64,000 bases of DNA from Hanleya hanleyi. Lineage: Eukaryota > Mollusca > Polyplacophora > Lepidopleurida > Hanleyidae. How positions within the stretch are numbered: position 1 is the first letter of the stretch; each line of letters opens with the position of its first letter. The notes below the pieces were generated by a model. That model searched no databases. It was not told the origin of the DNA and saw only the letters and a program-made list of their open reading frames with translations. Location of the stretch: assembly GCA_036873755.1 (NCBI GenBank), contig JAVTVY010051524.1, positions 62,001 to 126,000 on the forward strand. The letters are read 5' to 3'. Below are positions 12,609-24,640 of this stretch, piece after piece. The translations under genes were made by a program, and so were the position numbers.

Positions 12609-15600
12609 GAAACGGACTTGATAATCATTTTGTCAATAAAACAGAGGAAAATATCACTTTGGTGGGTTGGAACTGACACCAATCAATGCCACTCAGGATC
12701 GGTTTTAGTACAAACAGACAATAAAATCACCAGTATTTGAAAATAATTTGCTGTCGCCAAACCCGGTCACTACTGCATTGTTGATAAAACTATTGTGTTT
12801 GTCGACACATCAGCAGACTGGGTTTATAGCGTTTGCCAATGGGCATTATCTCCCCTTGACCATCAGACTACAACCACATATCTACGCAGCTTCTACACTT
12901 TCAAACATTCTGATTAGCTGTGTGATTTAATGTGATTTCCATCACACGACATTTCTCATATAGAATGTATAACACTATGTATTCTGTTGATATTGCTTAG
13001 GGTTTAATTTAAATTCCATATGCATTCATTTTTTCATATTACGCTAAGTGCAGAAAGTAGGCCTGTATTGTGAATTATATTTTAGTTTTGATAAAATGCT
13101 TTCAAAATGAATCTGAATAATTTCATCCATAAAATATTCTAGGTATACTTCTTTTAGACTTTGAGCTTAGTATAAACAAAGTGGAATAATGTAATAAGTG
13201 ATGATTAGTGCAGGCCCCCTTGGAGTATCAAAACTAACTGAAACGTCTGAAAGCCGCGGGGGTGGGTTTTAACTGCCACCCTCGCAGCTGGTATTTATTA
13301 TCCTTGAGCTTAATGGAGGAAAAATCCCTTTAGAATTAAATAATATTTCTGCAAAAGATGACATCTCTGAGGAAAAGTTTGTTTTCTCTAAGGTTACGTT
13401 TATCGACCTTTCTCATGCTCCCTCTACATCAGTTTTTATGGACCGACACGAACGGGAGAAGAGGGGATATACACGGAAGTGAAACAAACACTCGCTAAGT
13501 CCTAACTGTGGAAGTCCGTTGCTGTTTGCCTCGGAGGGGTCATAATCCGATATATTAACATAGTAATATCAGCACAGAATAGACTTTATAGAAGACTTTA
13601 TTTGCATAAATATGCTCGAGTGGGCTAAAAGCACAGCATATTATATAAAAAGAAGAAGAGCAAAAAAAAAAAAAAAAAAATTGGGTTCCCCTCATAAGAA
13701 CTCGTATATTATACACTGAACCTTGGTAATTGTCGATCCAATAATACAACATCGTCCCATATTATTTGTAGAAAAAAAGAGTTTCTGAACATGTCAATTT
13801 CGATATTTATATTCTCTAATGTGAAAGCAATTTAAAATGCTAAAGATATTTCAAAGTGAAGCAATTTGCAGTGAATGTACCCCGCGAGTCCATTAATCAA
13901 TGTAATTTGAGGCAGAATAAATGAAAACTCAGAGAAAGGTTGAAATTAGGGGTTGGACATTTACATCGATTTTTCCGCCGCATCCTCAGTGTCATCTCTC
14001 GGATAAGCCGATCTGGGAAGGTGGAGGCGGAGTGTTCGCGGACAATGCATGCGCTTACGCAATTCATTCGCAGGTAATATTATAAAATTGATTCGGATGT
14101 CGTTCCTACTAACAAAATTCTAAACTGACACCCCCCGTCCGTCCCCCATAACCTGAGAAAATGACAGGTAATAACTTAAACAACGTAAATATAGTATTAT
14201 AATTTAAAAGGTTAACCAAAATTAGGTTAAACATATGCAGGTGCTTGGTGTCAAAGCCCAAGCAGTACACAGTGTCGTACGAGAGTGACCTCCCTTAGAC
14301 TGCTTAAGCTTCAACCAAACTTATCCGGATCATTGCACAGCCTATTTGTATACACATTGACAAATTACGGTCCGGAGCTGAAATAAAAAAAAGTAGATCA
14401 TATGAGACTCGTGGAAGAAACCTAAGACGATTATAATTTTCTAGATCTATGAATTAATTACACCTATCTGGCGCTAGCCGAACAAAAGTCGACAACAAAA
14501 TCTATAGTCGGTCCATTTCACTGTTTTACTATATAGATCTGAGTACCGTATGGCCGTAGATCTATATAAGCAGCTAAATCTTCCAGTTTAAATTTGGATC
14601 TTGGAAATATTTATTCGTTTTATCAGAAGCCAATTCGCGACGTCAGAATTACGTGGTGTGGGCGATCAAAGATCCGGGTCGATTCAACTTTCTGTCAATC
14701 ACGGGGGATTCGCTGTCATTGTCAAATTGGGTCAAACAACCAGTCTGCGATCGAATTGAAAGTTTTCTCTTGAGTTAGACCATATATAGGCTCCATGGTT
14801 TAGAAAGCGAGCACAAACAATTTTGCATGGATTTTCGGAAATATTTACAAACGTCATCCCTCCTTCTTTCTATCCGTAAGTTGGCAGAGAATCAGAACCG
14901 TAAAATTAGCAGCTTTTTAACAACAGGAAACAACCACAGGCACCTTTCAACAAGACTGTTATACAACCCTGTCAGAAGCCAGTTGCTATTGCAATTTGCG
15001 GTCTGGCCCGTCCGTTTGAGTGACTATAGAAATTGTACTGACTATGACAGCTATTATCGTTCATCAAGAGACCAATTCTACCACAGACGAATAAAACGGA
15101 AAAGAATAGCCATGTCAGATTGTGACATGACGAGCCAAGTACATGAACCATATACTTGGATTGTCTGATGGGCCGAATTCGTTCAGGCTGTTTTCACGAC
15201 TGAACATTGGTACACTTTAGATCTATAGCTAGACTATTATTAGGGTTGTCCGTGACTTTGTTGACATGTGTTAAATTGAAATTTACAACCGCTTCTCAAA
15301 CTTGGCGAATGAAATCCGACACACATTGGTTATTTCCAACAATGTTTCAATAAATTGTTCATTTCGCTCGAAAACTACATTTTGTTCAGAAAACACCAGT
15401 AGTTTTTTTTATATAAATAATAGATCCATCTCCAGTTTAATACCATTTATTTAAGTATTTCATTGCATACAAATCCGATAGAAATAGATGTACAACGGTA
15501 ATTGTTATATTTATCCAAACTTTATTTCATCCGATCATTCAGACAGACACAGACAGTACGCTGATACTTAATATGATGTTATCAGACCCATAAAACGCTC

Positions 15601-16420
15601 CGTACTTTTGGATTTTTAATGATTGATATTTTTTAAAATAAATTTTATTGATTGAATTTAAATTCACAATGTCACAACCTCTCCGTACTCTATTTTAATA
15701 GAAACATTCCCTAAGCTGTGCAATGTTAGGAGTACATGTATATCATGATGTAGAGCTGTTTGTTTTTAATGATTTGCACGTACGCTGAGAGAAAGGAATG
15801 GGGGAAAGAGCGGGAAGATACCACGTGATTTGGGGTTGCGTCACTAATTATAGCCGGCGGGTGTTCCATTTATCTGTCATCGAACCAGTCGCCTCCCACA
15901 AACACCGCCCCAAGCCACAGGCCACAATGGGGAAAATATAACGTTATCATAGAAGTCTATTTTGGCGTTGAGCTTGACTATTGTTATGGTTGCCTGACAG
16001 GCAAAAATGATTACATACTAAGTCAGTGTGGAATTCAGTCTGCAATAAAGTTAGCATTATTTTTAATACACACCAAATCGTTTCCCGAGAACGGTCATCT
16101 TTTATTTATTTACGACAACGGTACGAGATTCTGAAATATTCCAGTCAGCTGAAGTTCGTAAGAAAAAACAAGATTTAGCATGGGATCTATCAGATATTAA
16201 GTCTGTCCAAAAGCCAGTGGTTTGTCGTCACTGAAGACATGACATTCTACAGAAACCGTACAATCTGAACTGTTCTTCGCATTGTTAAACGCAAATACGT
16301 ACGTTGTGGTAGTATAGGAAATTCCCATTTACCATCGTATGGACTCTCGCACGAACAGTTTCTCTGACTGACAGATTGTGTATCGGAATGGAAGCTCGAG
16401 ATGTGAGACACAATTGCAAC
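12609..16420. other. Intergenic DNA upstream of the ZFP36L-type gene
   Basis: No supported gene. A poly(A) run lies at about 13,662-13,680 and CT-rich patches occur. A 113-codon frame at 14,827-15,168 shows no motif. Segments near 15,820-15,920 are GC-richer with GCGTCA and CCGCCCC words and could be an upstream enhancer of the gene, but that is speculation. Confidence 0.5.
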
Positions 16421-16429
16421 AAGTGACAT

Positions 16430-16606
16430 TGACGGCTGATAGCCAATGAGAATGCATCGCGGAGAGCGCGTAAACACCAGTGCACGTCAATCACTGATAG
16501 CATGCCGGTACAACCAGCCAATGAGTGCACGGTGGGGTTTTGCCTTTGTTGATTAATCACCACGTGGTTCCCGCCCCTCTAGTACGCTAGAGCATATAAT
16601 CTAACA
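16430..16606 (+). promoter_or_regulatory. Core promoter of the ZFP36L-type gene
   Basis: Two copies of AGCCAATGAG (CCAAT box) lie at 16,441-16,450 and 16,516-16,525. CACGTG is at 16,561-16,566, a CCGCCCC GC-box follows, and a TATA-like CATATAAT is at 16,593-16,600, about 85 bp before the start codon. Transcription probably begins near 16,620-16,630. The compact CCAAT/GC/TATA layout fits a rapidly induced immediate-early gene, which is how this family behaves in other animals. Confidence 0.65.
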
Positions 16607-16682
16607 GTCGACCAGCAAAAGACAGAACGACTGAAGAACTCTACAGTGTGATATTATAACGGAGCTTACTTTATACTGAAAT

Positions 16683-18177
16683 ATGTCTGGTACACTTGTC
16701 TCGGCATTTTACGATGTTGGTGAAGTTTTATATCAGGTAAGTTTGCTGTTTCAGTTTCCATTATTATTCTGTTTAGCTTTATTGAAGAGTTTACAAGGTA
16801 TCTTTCAAAACGTTAGGGTGACTGATGTTGACCGACCATGCATGGCGAGCAGAGCTGTGTGAGACTTGTCAACTGAGTGATCGGCACAGCCAGATTATTC
16901 CATTTTGTCGCATACCGGTACATTTAAATAACATGACAGTTGTCGGCTATACTGGGCGAGCTATTTCGTCAATAACTTGTTATATACTTTAGTATATATG
17001 ATGATCATATACTTCAATTGTGCTAATAAATGTATTATTGATCTCTTTGCAGAATCGAAAGAACAATCAGCTAAAAATGCAATTGAACCCAGATCGCCAT
17101 GCAGTCGGGTCTGTGTTTGGTTTACCACGACAGAGGAATTACTCGGGCAGCTCAACAAGTGCGCTTAGTACGGCTAGCTCTGGCAGTGGGAAAATCAGTC
17201 CCCCTTGTACCCCAACTTTGATCTCACTCAACGACACCGGCCTGACAAACAACCGAGAGGGCCGAAAACTGGACAGAAGTTTGAGCGAACCGTGTGACAG
17301 GAGTGCGGGGAGAAATGGCAATATCAACTCGAGCCGGTACAAGACGGAACTGTGTAGGCCTTTCGAGGAGAGCGGATATTGCAAATATGGTGATAAGTGC
17401 CAGTTTGCCCACGGCATGCATGAACTCCGAACGCTCTCCAGACATCCCAAGTACAAAACAGAATTGTGTCGTACATTCCATACTATTGGATTTTGTCCAT
17501 ACGGACCAAGATGTCATTTCGTTCACAACGACGAGGAGAGAAATCAACCTGAACCCGCCAGTGTCAAAGGTCACCCACCCATGCAGTCAAACCCGTCTCA
17601 TTACCATCTCAGACCTTCCATGCCCGGACCAGTGCAGCGACCGAAGACGATCAGTTTATCTTCCCTTGGTTCGACCGCCGACTCTCCGCCGTCCAGTTCT
17701 TCCGGTAGCCCGTCTCTCAGTCCCACCTTCTTCGGGGATGAGTCCAACACGAACTTCCTTCACACACCGTCTGTGCTTTCAACCGCAACAACAACGACAA
17801 ACCATTTCAACTTGACATCGATTCAGGACCAGACCTTGGCCTCTCTAATGGCACCTCTCAACGTGCAAACACAGATGAGCGTAGACTCCATTTTGAACAA
17901 TACACATTTAACCAACAGTGCCTTAATCCAGCAACAGCTCAACAACTTGTTAAACCAGAGAAACAATAATGCAACGATATCTCGTTGTTACGAGCAAGCG
18001 GACAGTCCCTCGAGTTACGAACTTTTCGGTACAACCCCTTCCCCACCGGAAAGTGTTTCCGGAGACAGCTTGGGAAGCAGTGGCAGCAATTTTGAGTTCG
18101 ATACTTGTGGGTCAGCCTTGGATGTTAGTAAAGGACTTCGTCTTCCTGTTTTCAGCCAGTTGTCTTTGGATGACTGA
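16683..18177 (+). CDS. ZFP36L: ZFP36/TIS11-type tandem CCCH zinc-finger mRNA-decay protein (2 exons)
   Basis: Exon 1 (16,683-16,736) encodes [18 protein letters not shown], very like the short first exon of vertebrate ZFP36L1/L2. A GTAAG donor at 16,737 and a polypyrimidine-CAG acceptor ending at 17,052 join it in phase 0 to exon 2 (17,053-18,177), giving 392 residues. Two CCCH fingers bind AU-rich RNA: C119, C128, C134, H138 and C157, C166, C172, H176, each C-x8-C-x5-C-x3-H, preceded by RYKTEL and KYKTEL and spaced by 18 residues. LDRSLSEP before the fingers resembles the conserved phospho-serine/14-3-3 site. The end, [12 protein letters not shown], matches the CNOT1-binding motif that recruits the CCR4-NOT deadenylase. 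The protein should bind ARE-containing mRNAs in cytoplasm and speed their decay. The middle is Ser/Thr/Asn-rich and low complexity. Intact; the only clear host gene. It could equally be named TIS11. Confidence 0.95.
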
Positions 18178-18970
18178 ACGAACTGTAAATGGATTATCTA
18201 CCAATCAATCGATCAACAAAGTTATGTACCGTACGACACGTTCAAACAGATGTTTATACTAATATTGAAATCGAGTGCCTTATAACCAAGGGAAACTACC
18301 AAAATGGACCCTTTATGACTTTACGCATATTAACGGTGATTCATCTCCGTGCAAGTATTTACGGGCCTATGCAAACGTGTAATATCTCTCCATTCCTGTA
18401 AAGTTTTCATCTATATTTATGTTTCGCACCAACTTTGGGGACCCCGAATCTATCAGTACGCAAGCCTGATGGCAAACATTTCCATCATTTGATTTTTATG
18501 GAGTATTATCATGTTATATTTATGTATCATCGTTTAGTCTTGTGTATAATTGAAAGATTATATTTTCACGTCATACGACTATGTTCAAAAACTTTTGAAA
18601 TCGACCAACAATGAACATCGTAACGCATTATTCATGGGATTTAATTTATGTGCCTATTTATTGAACATTTCACTATGCATTTGGTTAATGAGGAATGATG
18701 TATCTCGTATTTTTCGAGTTTACAAGACCGAATGAGTGAGTTATATTCTTTTATATATTTGTGTTATAAATTATGTGAGATCACCAAAGATTGAGTGAAT
18801 GGTGTGAATGTGTGCGAATGTGTATATAAATATATATATACTTATAGATATATCCTTTTTCAAATGGCAGGTGGCCAACGCATTTTTTTTTTCTTCGACA
18901 TAATCATCTTGTAAAACTAATTTAATTCACCATACCTCGTGTGTTCAAGATTAAAAGATGTTCGCTTCGT
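18178..18970 (+). promoter_or_regulatory. 3' UTR with AU-rich elements
   Basis: The region after the stop is AT-rich and contains ATTTA pentamers at 18,415-18,419, 18,518-18,522, 18,644-18,648 and 18,656-18,660, the last inside TATTTATT. ATTAAA at 18,950-18,955 is a candidate poly(A) signal. Members of this family repress their own mRNAs through such elements in other animals, so autoregulation is a reasonable inference. Short frames inside it are not genes. Confidence 0.6.
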
Positions 18971-20232
18971 TTATTCATCAAACAATATCCGACTCGGTCT
19001 TCTTCTTTCTTTCTCCCATCTTTATATGTTGTTTATCAGCCACTGTGGTATTACCCCCTTATCAACTGCGTATGAAATCTGCGCCACCTTGAGATAGACC
19101 AATAGTACCGTACCGTACCGTACAGCACAGAATTTCATGATTCGACAGACCGTTGACCTGGTTAATACATTTGTTGCGAGAAACGGATTTCAAATACAGA
19201 AGTTAAGCTACGGTATCTTTCATGTAATTGTTAATTCATTTCCAGATCGTGTTTTATCATACGAAGAATGTGTTTAATTGAAGAAACTACCCCCCTCCAT
19301 ATACGCTTTACAGGCAAGGGAATTATCTCCAATATTTTTCAGACTTCAGTTCTGTATTGAAGTTCTGTCTGAAATGCTCAAATCTGTCATATTGAGGGGG
19401 GGGGGGAAGACTTATTCAGAAGTGACCAATGCCATGCCTATAATTGACCCAATCTATAATTAGTCCATTAACAATAACTAGCCCCTCTGTGGTCTCTGTC
19501 AGCGTTGCCTTCCCGGATTGCACAGAGAGTCCTTTTAGATCGCAGTCGGTGTGTAATATTAATGTCGCATTGTGGTGAACTAGCAGTTTTATGAGGTATT
19601 TTAAAACTTGAGCTTTTGTCTATCCAAGTTTTTATATCGTCGATAGAAAAAGAGGGAACGGCTTGGTCGTGGTAGCGCCAGTGACATGCTCGAGAACCCA
19701 CAGGCCAGGGGCTCGTTTCCGTTGTTAATTGGATAATTATGTTGATTTGCGGGAGGGGGAGATCGAGCTCTCTTCACGACCTCTTCCCAATCAACATCAT
19801 GGCCGTTAACGAGTCCCTGTGGCACTGCAAGTTTGAAGTCCGACTGAAGAAAACGACGGCCGGGCTTGTCTAATACAACATGATCTACGTCAAACTTGCT
19901 GAACAATACTTCAGTGGTTACAGACTATTCACAAATCAATGCAAGTATTTTTTATCACCAAACTAATAAGTGATGTTTACCACTTGTAATTTCCACGACC
20001 TGGTCAACATCTATAATGTAGTTCTACAAACAGCTGTTGGTTTCACTCCTTGCATTTGAATCCATCCACATTCATATACAATAAGGTGATTGTGATTCTC
20101 CTTAACTTCAATTGATAAGCAATACAGTATAACTTTATATCTTGTACAGTGGAACAGATACATCGGATTTACTCCACAGTAAACAATAAATGGCACAGAT
20201 CCCTGTGGGCAAGTTTATTGTACCAAACACCC
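18971..20232. other. Intergenic DNA with a weak exon candidate
   Basis: Contains short CCGTA repeats near 19,108-19,122 and a G run near 19,391-19,403. A minus-strand frame at 19,601-19,906 (101 codons) has a stretch with mixed, protein-like composition (VDHVVLDKPGRRFLQSDFKL) and could be a lost or orphan exon, but it has no clear splice partners and no family I recognise. Confidence 0.4.
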
Positions 20233-20241
20233 GGTACAGGG

Positions 20242-21316
20242 TAGCTAAGATTCATAGCGTCTCCCTTCCCTCACCTAAGATTCATAGCGTCTCCCTTCCT
20301 AGCCAAGTTGACATGGCTTCGTTCGTTCCTACTACGCCATGATGCCTATCAATGAACTTACATGTACACTCCGGGATCAAACGGCTCCATCCGGCAATAA
20401 TACAATCCCTCACAGCTCTCTGTCCATTTGTTTTATCGAGTTCGGCAAAGAGTTTGATTGCCGTAAAAAGCTCATCCGTCTGCAATCAGTCTTTCAAACA
20501 TCAACGACCGCTTGAACTTCCGCCATTATTTTCGTACGGCCGGTCACGTGATCGCACGATACGTTGCTGATCACGTGACACGTATGAATATAATGGCGGC
20601 GAATTCAACTGACCGTTGCTGTTTGAAGACTGATTGCAGATGGATGAGCTCTTCACGGCAATCAAACTCTTTGCCGAATTCGATAAAACAAATGGACAGA
20701 GAGCTGGGAGGGGTTGTTTTATTGCCGGATGGAGCCGAACGACCCATGGAGCTGTGTGATCCCGGAGTGTACATGTAAGTTCATTGAGAGGCATCATGGC
20801 GTAGTACTAGTAGGAACGAACGAAGCCATGTCAACTTGGCTACTCCCTTCCCTCACCGCTATGCCGACGACAAATACATTTCCCTGGTGGTAACTCGAAC
20901 ATCTCCATGGCGCACTTATTATTATCTTTGCGCACTTATTGGACCCTCATTAACTTGAGAAAATGGGCCGCCATGAATAAAAATACCATAATCGATGTTG
21001 TGATCATCATCCCCTGTATACACGGGGTCAATAATGACGGAAATGCCCATCTTCTTGACCCTCGATTTCAGGTGATTTTGAGGCTCCATAGGGATAATTT
21101 TAACGTCTGTAATTAATAAATGACCAACGAAGGGCCAGCTTGTCTGCCATTTCTGTATTTTTATTCATGGCGGCCCATTTTCTCAAGTTAACGAAGGTCC
21201 AATAGGGCGCAAAGGTAATAATAAGTGCGCCATGGAGATGTTCGAGTTACCACCAGGGAAATGTATTTGCCGTCGGCATAGCGGTGAGGGAAGGGAGACG
21301 CTATGAATCTTAGCTA
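20242..21316. mobile_element. Foldback element 1 (outer), 9-bp target duplication
   Basis: It begins TAGCTAAGATTC and ends GAATCTTAGCTA, and is flanked by GGTACAGGG at 20,233-20,241 and 21,317-21,325. The outer arm segments CGTCTCCCTTCCCTCACC (left, partly duplicated) and its complement near 21,285-21,305 pair, as do 20,852-20,985 and 21,155-21,285. It has no transposase and was split by element 3. The 9-bp duplication resembles Mutator-like or Merlin-like transposition; the superfamily is not certain. Confidence 0.8.
20300..20842. mobile_element. Foldback element 3, nested in element 1
   Basis: Ends TAGCCAAGTTGAC and GTCAACTTGGCTA, with ~260-280-bp near-complementary arms meeting around 20,565. 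It is flanked by a 9-bp duplication CTCCCTTCC at 20,291-20,299 and 20,843-20,851. CACGTG sites sit on both sides of the centre. Frames on both strands mirror each other because of the palindrome and are not genes. Confidence 0.8.
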
Positions 21317-21325
21317 GGTACAGGG

Positions 21326-21780
21326 TAGCTAAATAATATATAGCCCTCAAGAGTATGAGGGCTATAGGTCGGCCCCAGTCACCTCCAGCGAGGGTTTTAG
21401 ATAATTTTATTACGAATCACCCACCTCTGAAACTGCCGTACATCTAATCTCTATCCCCTCCTGCGCACTATTTTAAAATCTTTAGCACTATTGTGAAATA
21501 GTGACGCATATATCGCCGTCTGAATTTTCCAGTCGTAAACTTCAACTCTCTGCGCCGCCATGTTGGTGACGTCACTGTATATGGTTAACATGGCGCGTTT
21601 AAAGTGGAATTCGACTGGAAAATTCCGACGGCGATATATTCGTTACTATTTCACAATAGTGCTCAAGATTTTAAAATAGTGCGCAGGAGGGGATAGAGAT
21701 TAGATGTACGGCAGTTTCAGAGGTGGGTGATTCGTAATAAAATTATCTAAAACCCTCGCTGGAGCTATATTATTTAGCTA
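21326..21780. mobile_element. Foldback element 2, adjacent insertion at the same target
   Basis: Begins TAGCTAAATAATATA and ends TATATTATTTAGCTA. Arms of ~190-215 bp surround a short centre with TGACGTCA and GCCGCCATGTTGG near 21,552-21,578. GGTACAGGG flanks it at 21,317-21,325 and 21,781-21,789, the same 9 bp that flank element 1. Confidence 0.8.
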
Positions 21781-21854
21781 GGTACAGGGCAAAGTACAAA
21801 ACAAAATGCTTAGCCCAAGTGTAGGGTGAAGAACAAGACCTGAGATATTGACGC

Positions 21855-22012
21855 TTGTACACGCTTAAAACTAAAGTGTTGTAAAATGTTGAAATAACAC
21901 TTTAAGTGTGTCCACAGGGACTGCACTTTAAAGTGCTGTCCCTGTGGACACACTTAAAGGGTTATTGCAACACTTTACGAGTAGGTTTCGACACTTAGTT
22001 TTAAGCGTGTAT
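21855..22012. repeat. Palindromic MITE, copy 1
   Basis: A ~155-bp near-perfect palindrome with ends like ACACGCTTAAAACTAAAGTG and a core of GTGTGTCCACAGGGACTG pairing with its complement. A second copy of the same family lies at 60,938-61,092. Confidence 0.8.
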
Positions 22013-22497
22013 GCTCAAATCGTAAAATTATCTAAGGAACGTTTCACACGATGAGCAGAGAGATGAAACTGTTAGGCTTTCTTTCTGTTCGGTGATAATT
22101 TATGCACAATGCACACATTATTGCACTGCATGATGTGTTGAAAGGAAGCGGAGAGGATCGTTTTGGACTGAAGTTGTGAATAGAGTGTACATGTAGGCTG
22201 TACGCTCTACGGTGGCTCTATAGGCTATTGGAACGAATAAAAATGAAGACTGGTGAAACTCACAAAGAAGGTTGATAAGAACTGAATAAAACCCTGAAAA
22301 TAAGGTAGTACAGTATAACTTGGGGCTTTTAAACAGCTCAAAACTCGTACGTGGTAATTCCACCACACGCTTCATATTCCCTCGTCTCATTGATAATGAT
22401 ATACCGATAGCTACTCTGGAGAAGTAGGCCAAACCACAGAACGACAGTTAAAGACACGACGTGTGAGTGCGTAAAAGCTGGTGAAACTTTTTGTTCA

Positions 22498-22613
22498 GGC
22501 AGAGGTATAAGAGTCTTCCGTACTTTCAGATCGAAGGCTCGTGTATAGAATTGGGGAGGTATAAGAGTGTTCCGTACTTTCAGATCGAAGGCTCGTGTAT
22601 AGAATTGGGCCTG
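22498..22613. repeat. 58-bp tandem duplication
   Basis: The segment GAGGTATAAGAG to TAGAATTGGG is present twice in a row with a single C/G difference (AGTCTTCC versus AGTGTTCC). No gene is associated. The surrounding 22,020-23,040 has only short unsupported frames. Confidence 0.8.
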
Positions 22614-23046
22614 GTGCACACGACCAACTTTTCCTTGACAAGTGCAGAAGTGAGACTAAATTTATAGAAGTCTATAGTGGCCGTTAGCTTTCTTACAAGT
22701 TTGTAAGGACGATGACCATACCAGAGCCATCCTCGCGAACCAGTGCGAACCCACACGAGTTCTGGATATAAATAGATCAAGGGGTTTCCTCTAAACCAAC
22801 CCAATCAGTTTAAGCGCTAAGCTGGTTGATTAGGCCAATCCGCTGCGAGGTATGTGATGGGATAGGTTTGAATTTCATCGCGGGCCAAACTGCTTTGATC
22901 TCAAGATGAAATCGACATCGGAAGTCAGCAAAACCCGCGGCAGGCTTGGGATACCGATATGCTGATTCAAAACAAGTACGGAGGTGGGGTGAAATGTACG
23001 AGATTGTATAATAGAGGCATAGACTCAAAAACTCATTCAAATCACC

Positions 23047-23084
23047 AAAAAAGTCCAGGTAAACCCTCTAGGATTTACCTGGAC
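23047..23084. repeat. Short perfect hairpin
   Basis: AAGTCCAGGTAAA and TTTACCTGGACTT form a 13-bp perfect stem around an ~10-nt loop. It may be the remnant of a MITE tip. No target duplication is evident. Confidence 0.55.
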
Positions 23085-23267
23085 TTGTGAAGATGTACCA
23101 GAGCAGGATATAACGAATATAACGGTTCCACAAATTTAGTTTCGCTTGTCAAGGGAGAATGGGTCGTGTGTACCAGGCCTTGAGCAGGTGCTGTTCCATA
23201 AGACGAAGTTGGAACGCGAGAAAGCTTTAGCCAATTTTGTCGCACAAAGTTATGACGTTTCAATAGA

Positions 23268-23735
23268 TTAACCCAACCTGGCCTGGGCTTTTGGGGCCCT
23301 GTTTAGAAGGAGGGGGGGGGGGGGGAGCATTTCGACCCCCGCCTAAATCTTTTTCATACTTCTCGCGCTAGGTAACTTAGGTTACCACACTATACCCTTG
23401 GGCCAAGCTCTACCGGTAAATGTAAAATCCAAGTTCCAAAATCCGCTTTGATGACTTCATTTTCAAAAAAGCACTTTTTTTTTGTTGATTTCGTGTTTCC
23501 TTCGCAAAAACTGCATGATTAGTAAATACGCTGATGTTGAAAGTAGTTTTTGTCCTCTTTTTTTTCCTCCCACCAGAAAAGTGGGATTTTTTAAGAAATA
23601 TAACATTACTGGTACCCCATGGGTGCCTGTTAGGGTAAAATGAACATTCACCAAGAGGGTGTCCGATATATTAGAAGGTTCCAGACAATTTGAGAAAAAG
23701 ATGTCATTTTAATACCCCTTCGGCAGTTTTGCTCG
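23268..23735. repeat. ~450-bp MITE, copy 2
   Basis: Starts TTAACCCAACCTGGCCTGGGC and shares blocks (CTTCGCAAAAACTGCA, TTAAGAAATAT, TGGTACCCCA) with the copy at 12,188-12,608. Its right inverted end is lost or replaced by the SINE tail that follows. A poly(G) run at about 23,313-23,326 interrupts it. Confidence 0.55.
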
Positions 23736-23744
23736 AAGGTTTTT

Positions 23745-23822
23745 GTCGTCATGATGGTTCGTCGCGATATAGCTGAAATATTGTTGAAAGCGACGTTAAA
23801 TTCTATTCACTCACTCATCATA
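23745..23822 (+). repeat. SINE 3' tail fragment
   Basis: GATATAGCTGAAATATTGTTG followed by AAAGCGACGTTAAATTCTAT and CACTCACTC matches the tail of the complete SINE on the minus strand at 36,160-36,545. Confidence 0.6.
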
Positions 23823-24301
23823 TATGTCTGTCCGTCCGTTCCGATTTCTCTTCAACACTTTATTTGGAGAATAAATAGGCATAGAAATACCAAACTTACA
23901 TCACATATACATACATATGGTCAAACACAGAGCAGAAGCCTATTGAAGCTTATAGCCACCAATTGCTCATTCCTTAAAAACAAGACACTATTTAAACACC
24001 CGGAAGGCCGATGGGTTCTCAGTGCTTTGCACGGTTCATGATTTAATATTTTCACAAGACATCGCATAATCCTCAACGTTCAAAATTAAATAAAGTATAA
24101 AATTATGGGATCACCTGGGTAGTTTTTCATATTAGGCAAGATAGGACCAAATAAATAAAGACTTTGTGGTTCTGGTTACCGATTGCGACTGGAACATTTT
24201 CTAACATTCAAGAGAAAATATAAATACACCTGTTTGAAATTTGTCAAAAGATGCAAAAATACTCAATAACCATGATAACAAAATAATTGTATTTTTCACC
24301 A

Positions 24302-24640
24302 CAGATGAGATGGTTTAATGGACTATTTGGAGGATGGGTATATTTTGGCGAAGACCTTGTTTATGCGGAGAGAAAAGTGACGGCCAAACTCTTTGAATTT
24401 CCCGACGTAAACGACATAAGGGCTTCTATTAAGTCAAAACAAATACGGAGACGAACATCATGTGAATTCAAAACAATCAGAGGTGACGAAATATACATTG
24501 TCTGGCGGTTAATTGGCTCAAATACGGGCTTATTCCAAGGTCACGAATTCTTTCGGCATTCCTATTACCTTCGTCTGGGTGGAATTCGTATTGTCATGAG
24601 TCGACCTCGTCAGACGAATGAATCCCAGTCAGTGCCTTGA
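24302..24640 (+). CDS. Possible exon or orphan ORF, unknown protein
   Basis: A 112-codon frame starts with ATG directly after a good splice acceptor (TTTTTCACCACAG ending 24,303) and ends with TGA at 24,638-24,640. Its composition is mixed and protein-like (WFNGLFGGWVYFGEDL near the start, RGDEIYIVWRLIGSNTG in the middle) rather than low complexity. I recognise no family. It could be a terminal exon of a host gene whose other exons lie in unannotated intergenic DNA, or a captured gene fragment. No upstream exon was found. Confidence 0.35.
   Translation, partial: QMRWFNGLFGGWVYFGEDLVYAERKVTAKLFEFPDVNDIRASIKSKQIRRRTSCEFKTIRGDEIYIVWRLIGSNTGLFQGHEFFRHSYYLRLGGIRIVMSRPRQTNESQSVP

Noticed and set aside
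14827..15168. 113-codon plus-strand frame upstream of the ZFP36L-type gene
   Set aside because: No recognisable domain and no evidence of splicing into the gene.
17139..17815. Alternative frames overlapping the ZFP36L-type exon on both strands
   Set aside because: Shadows of the real coding exon, which carries the CCCH fingers.
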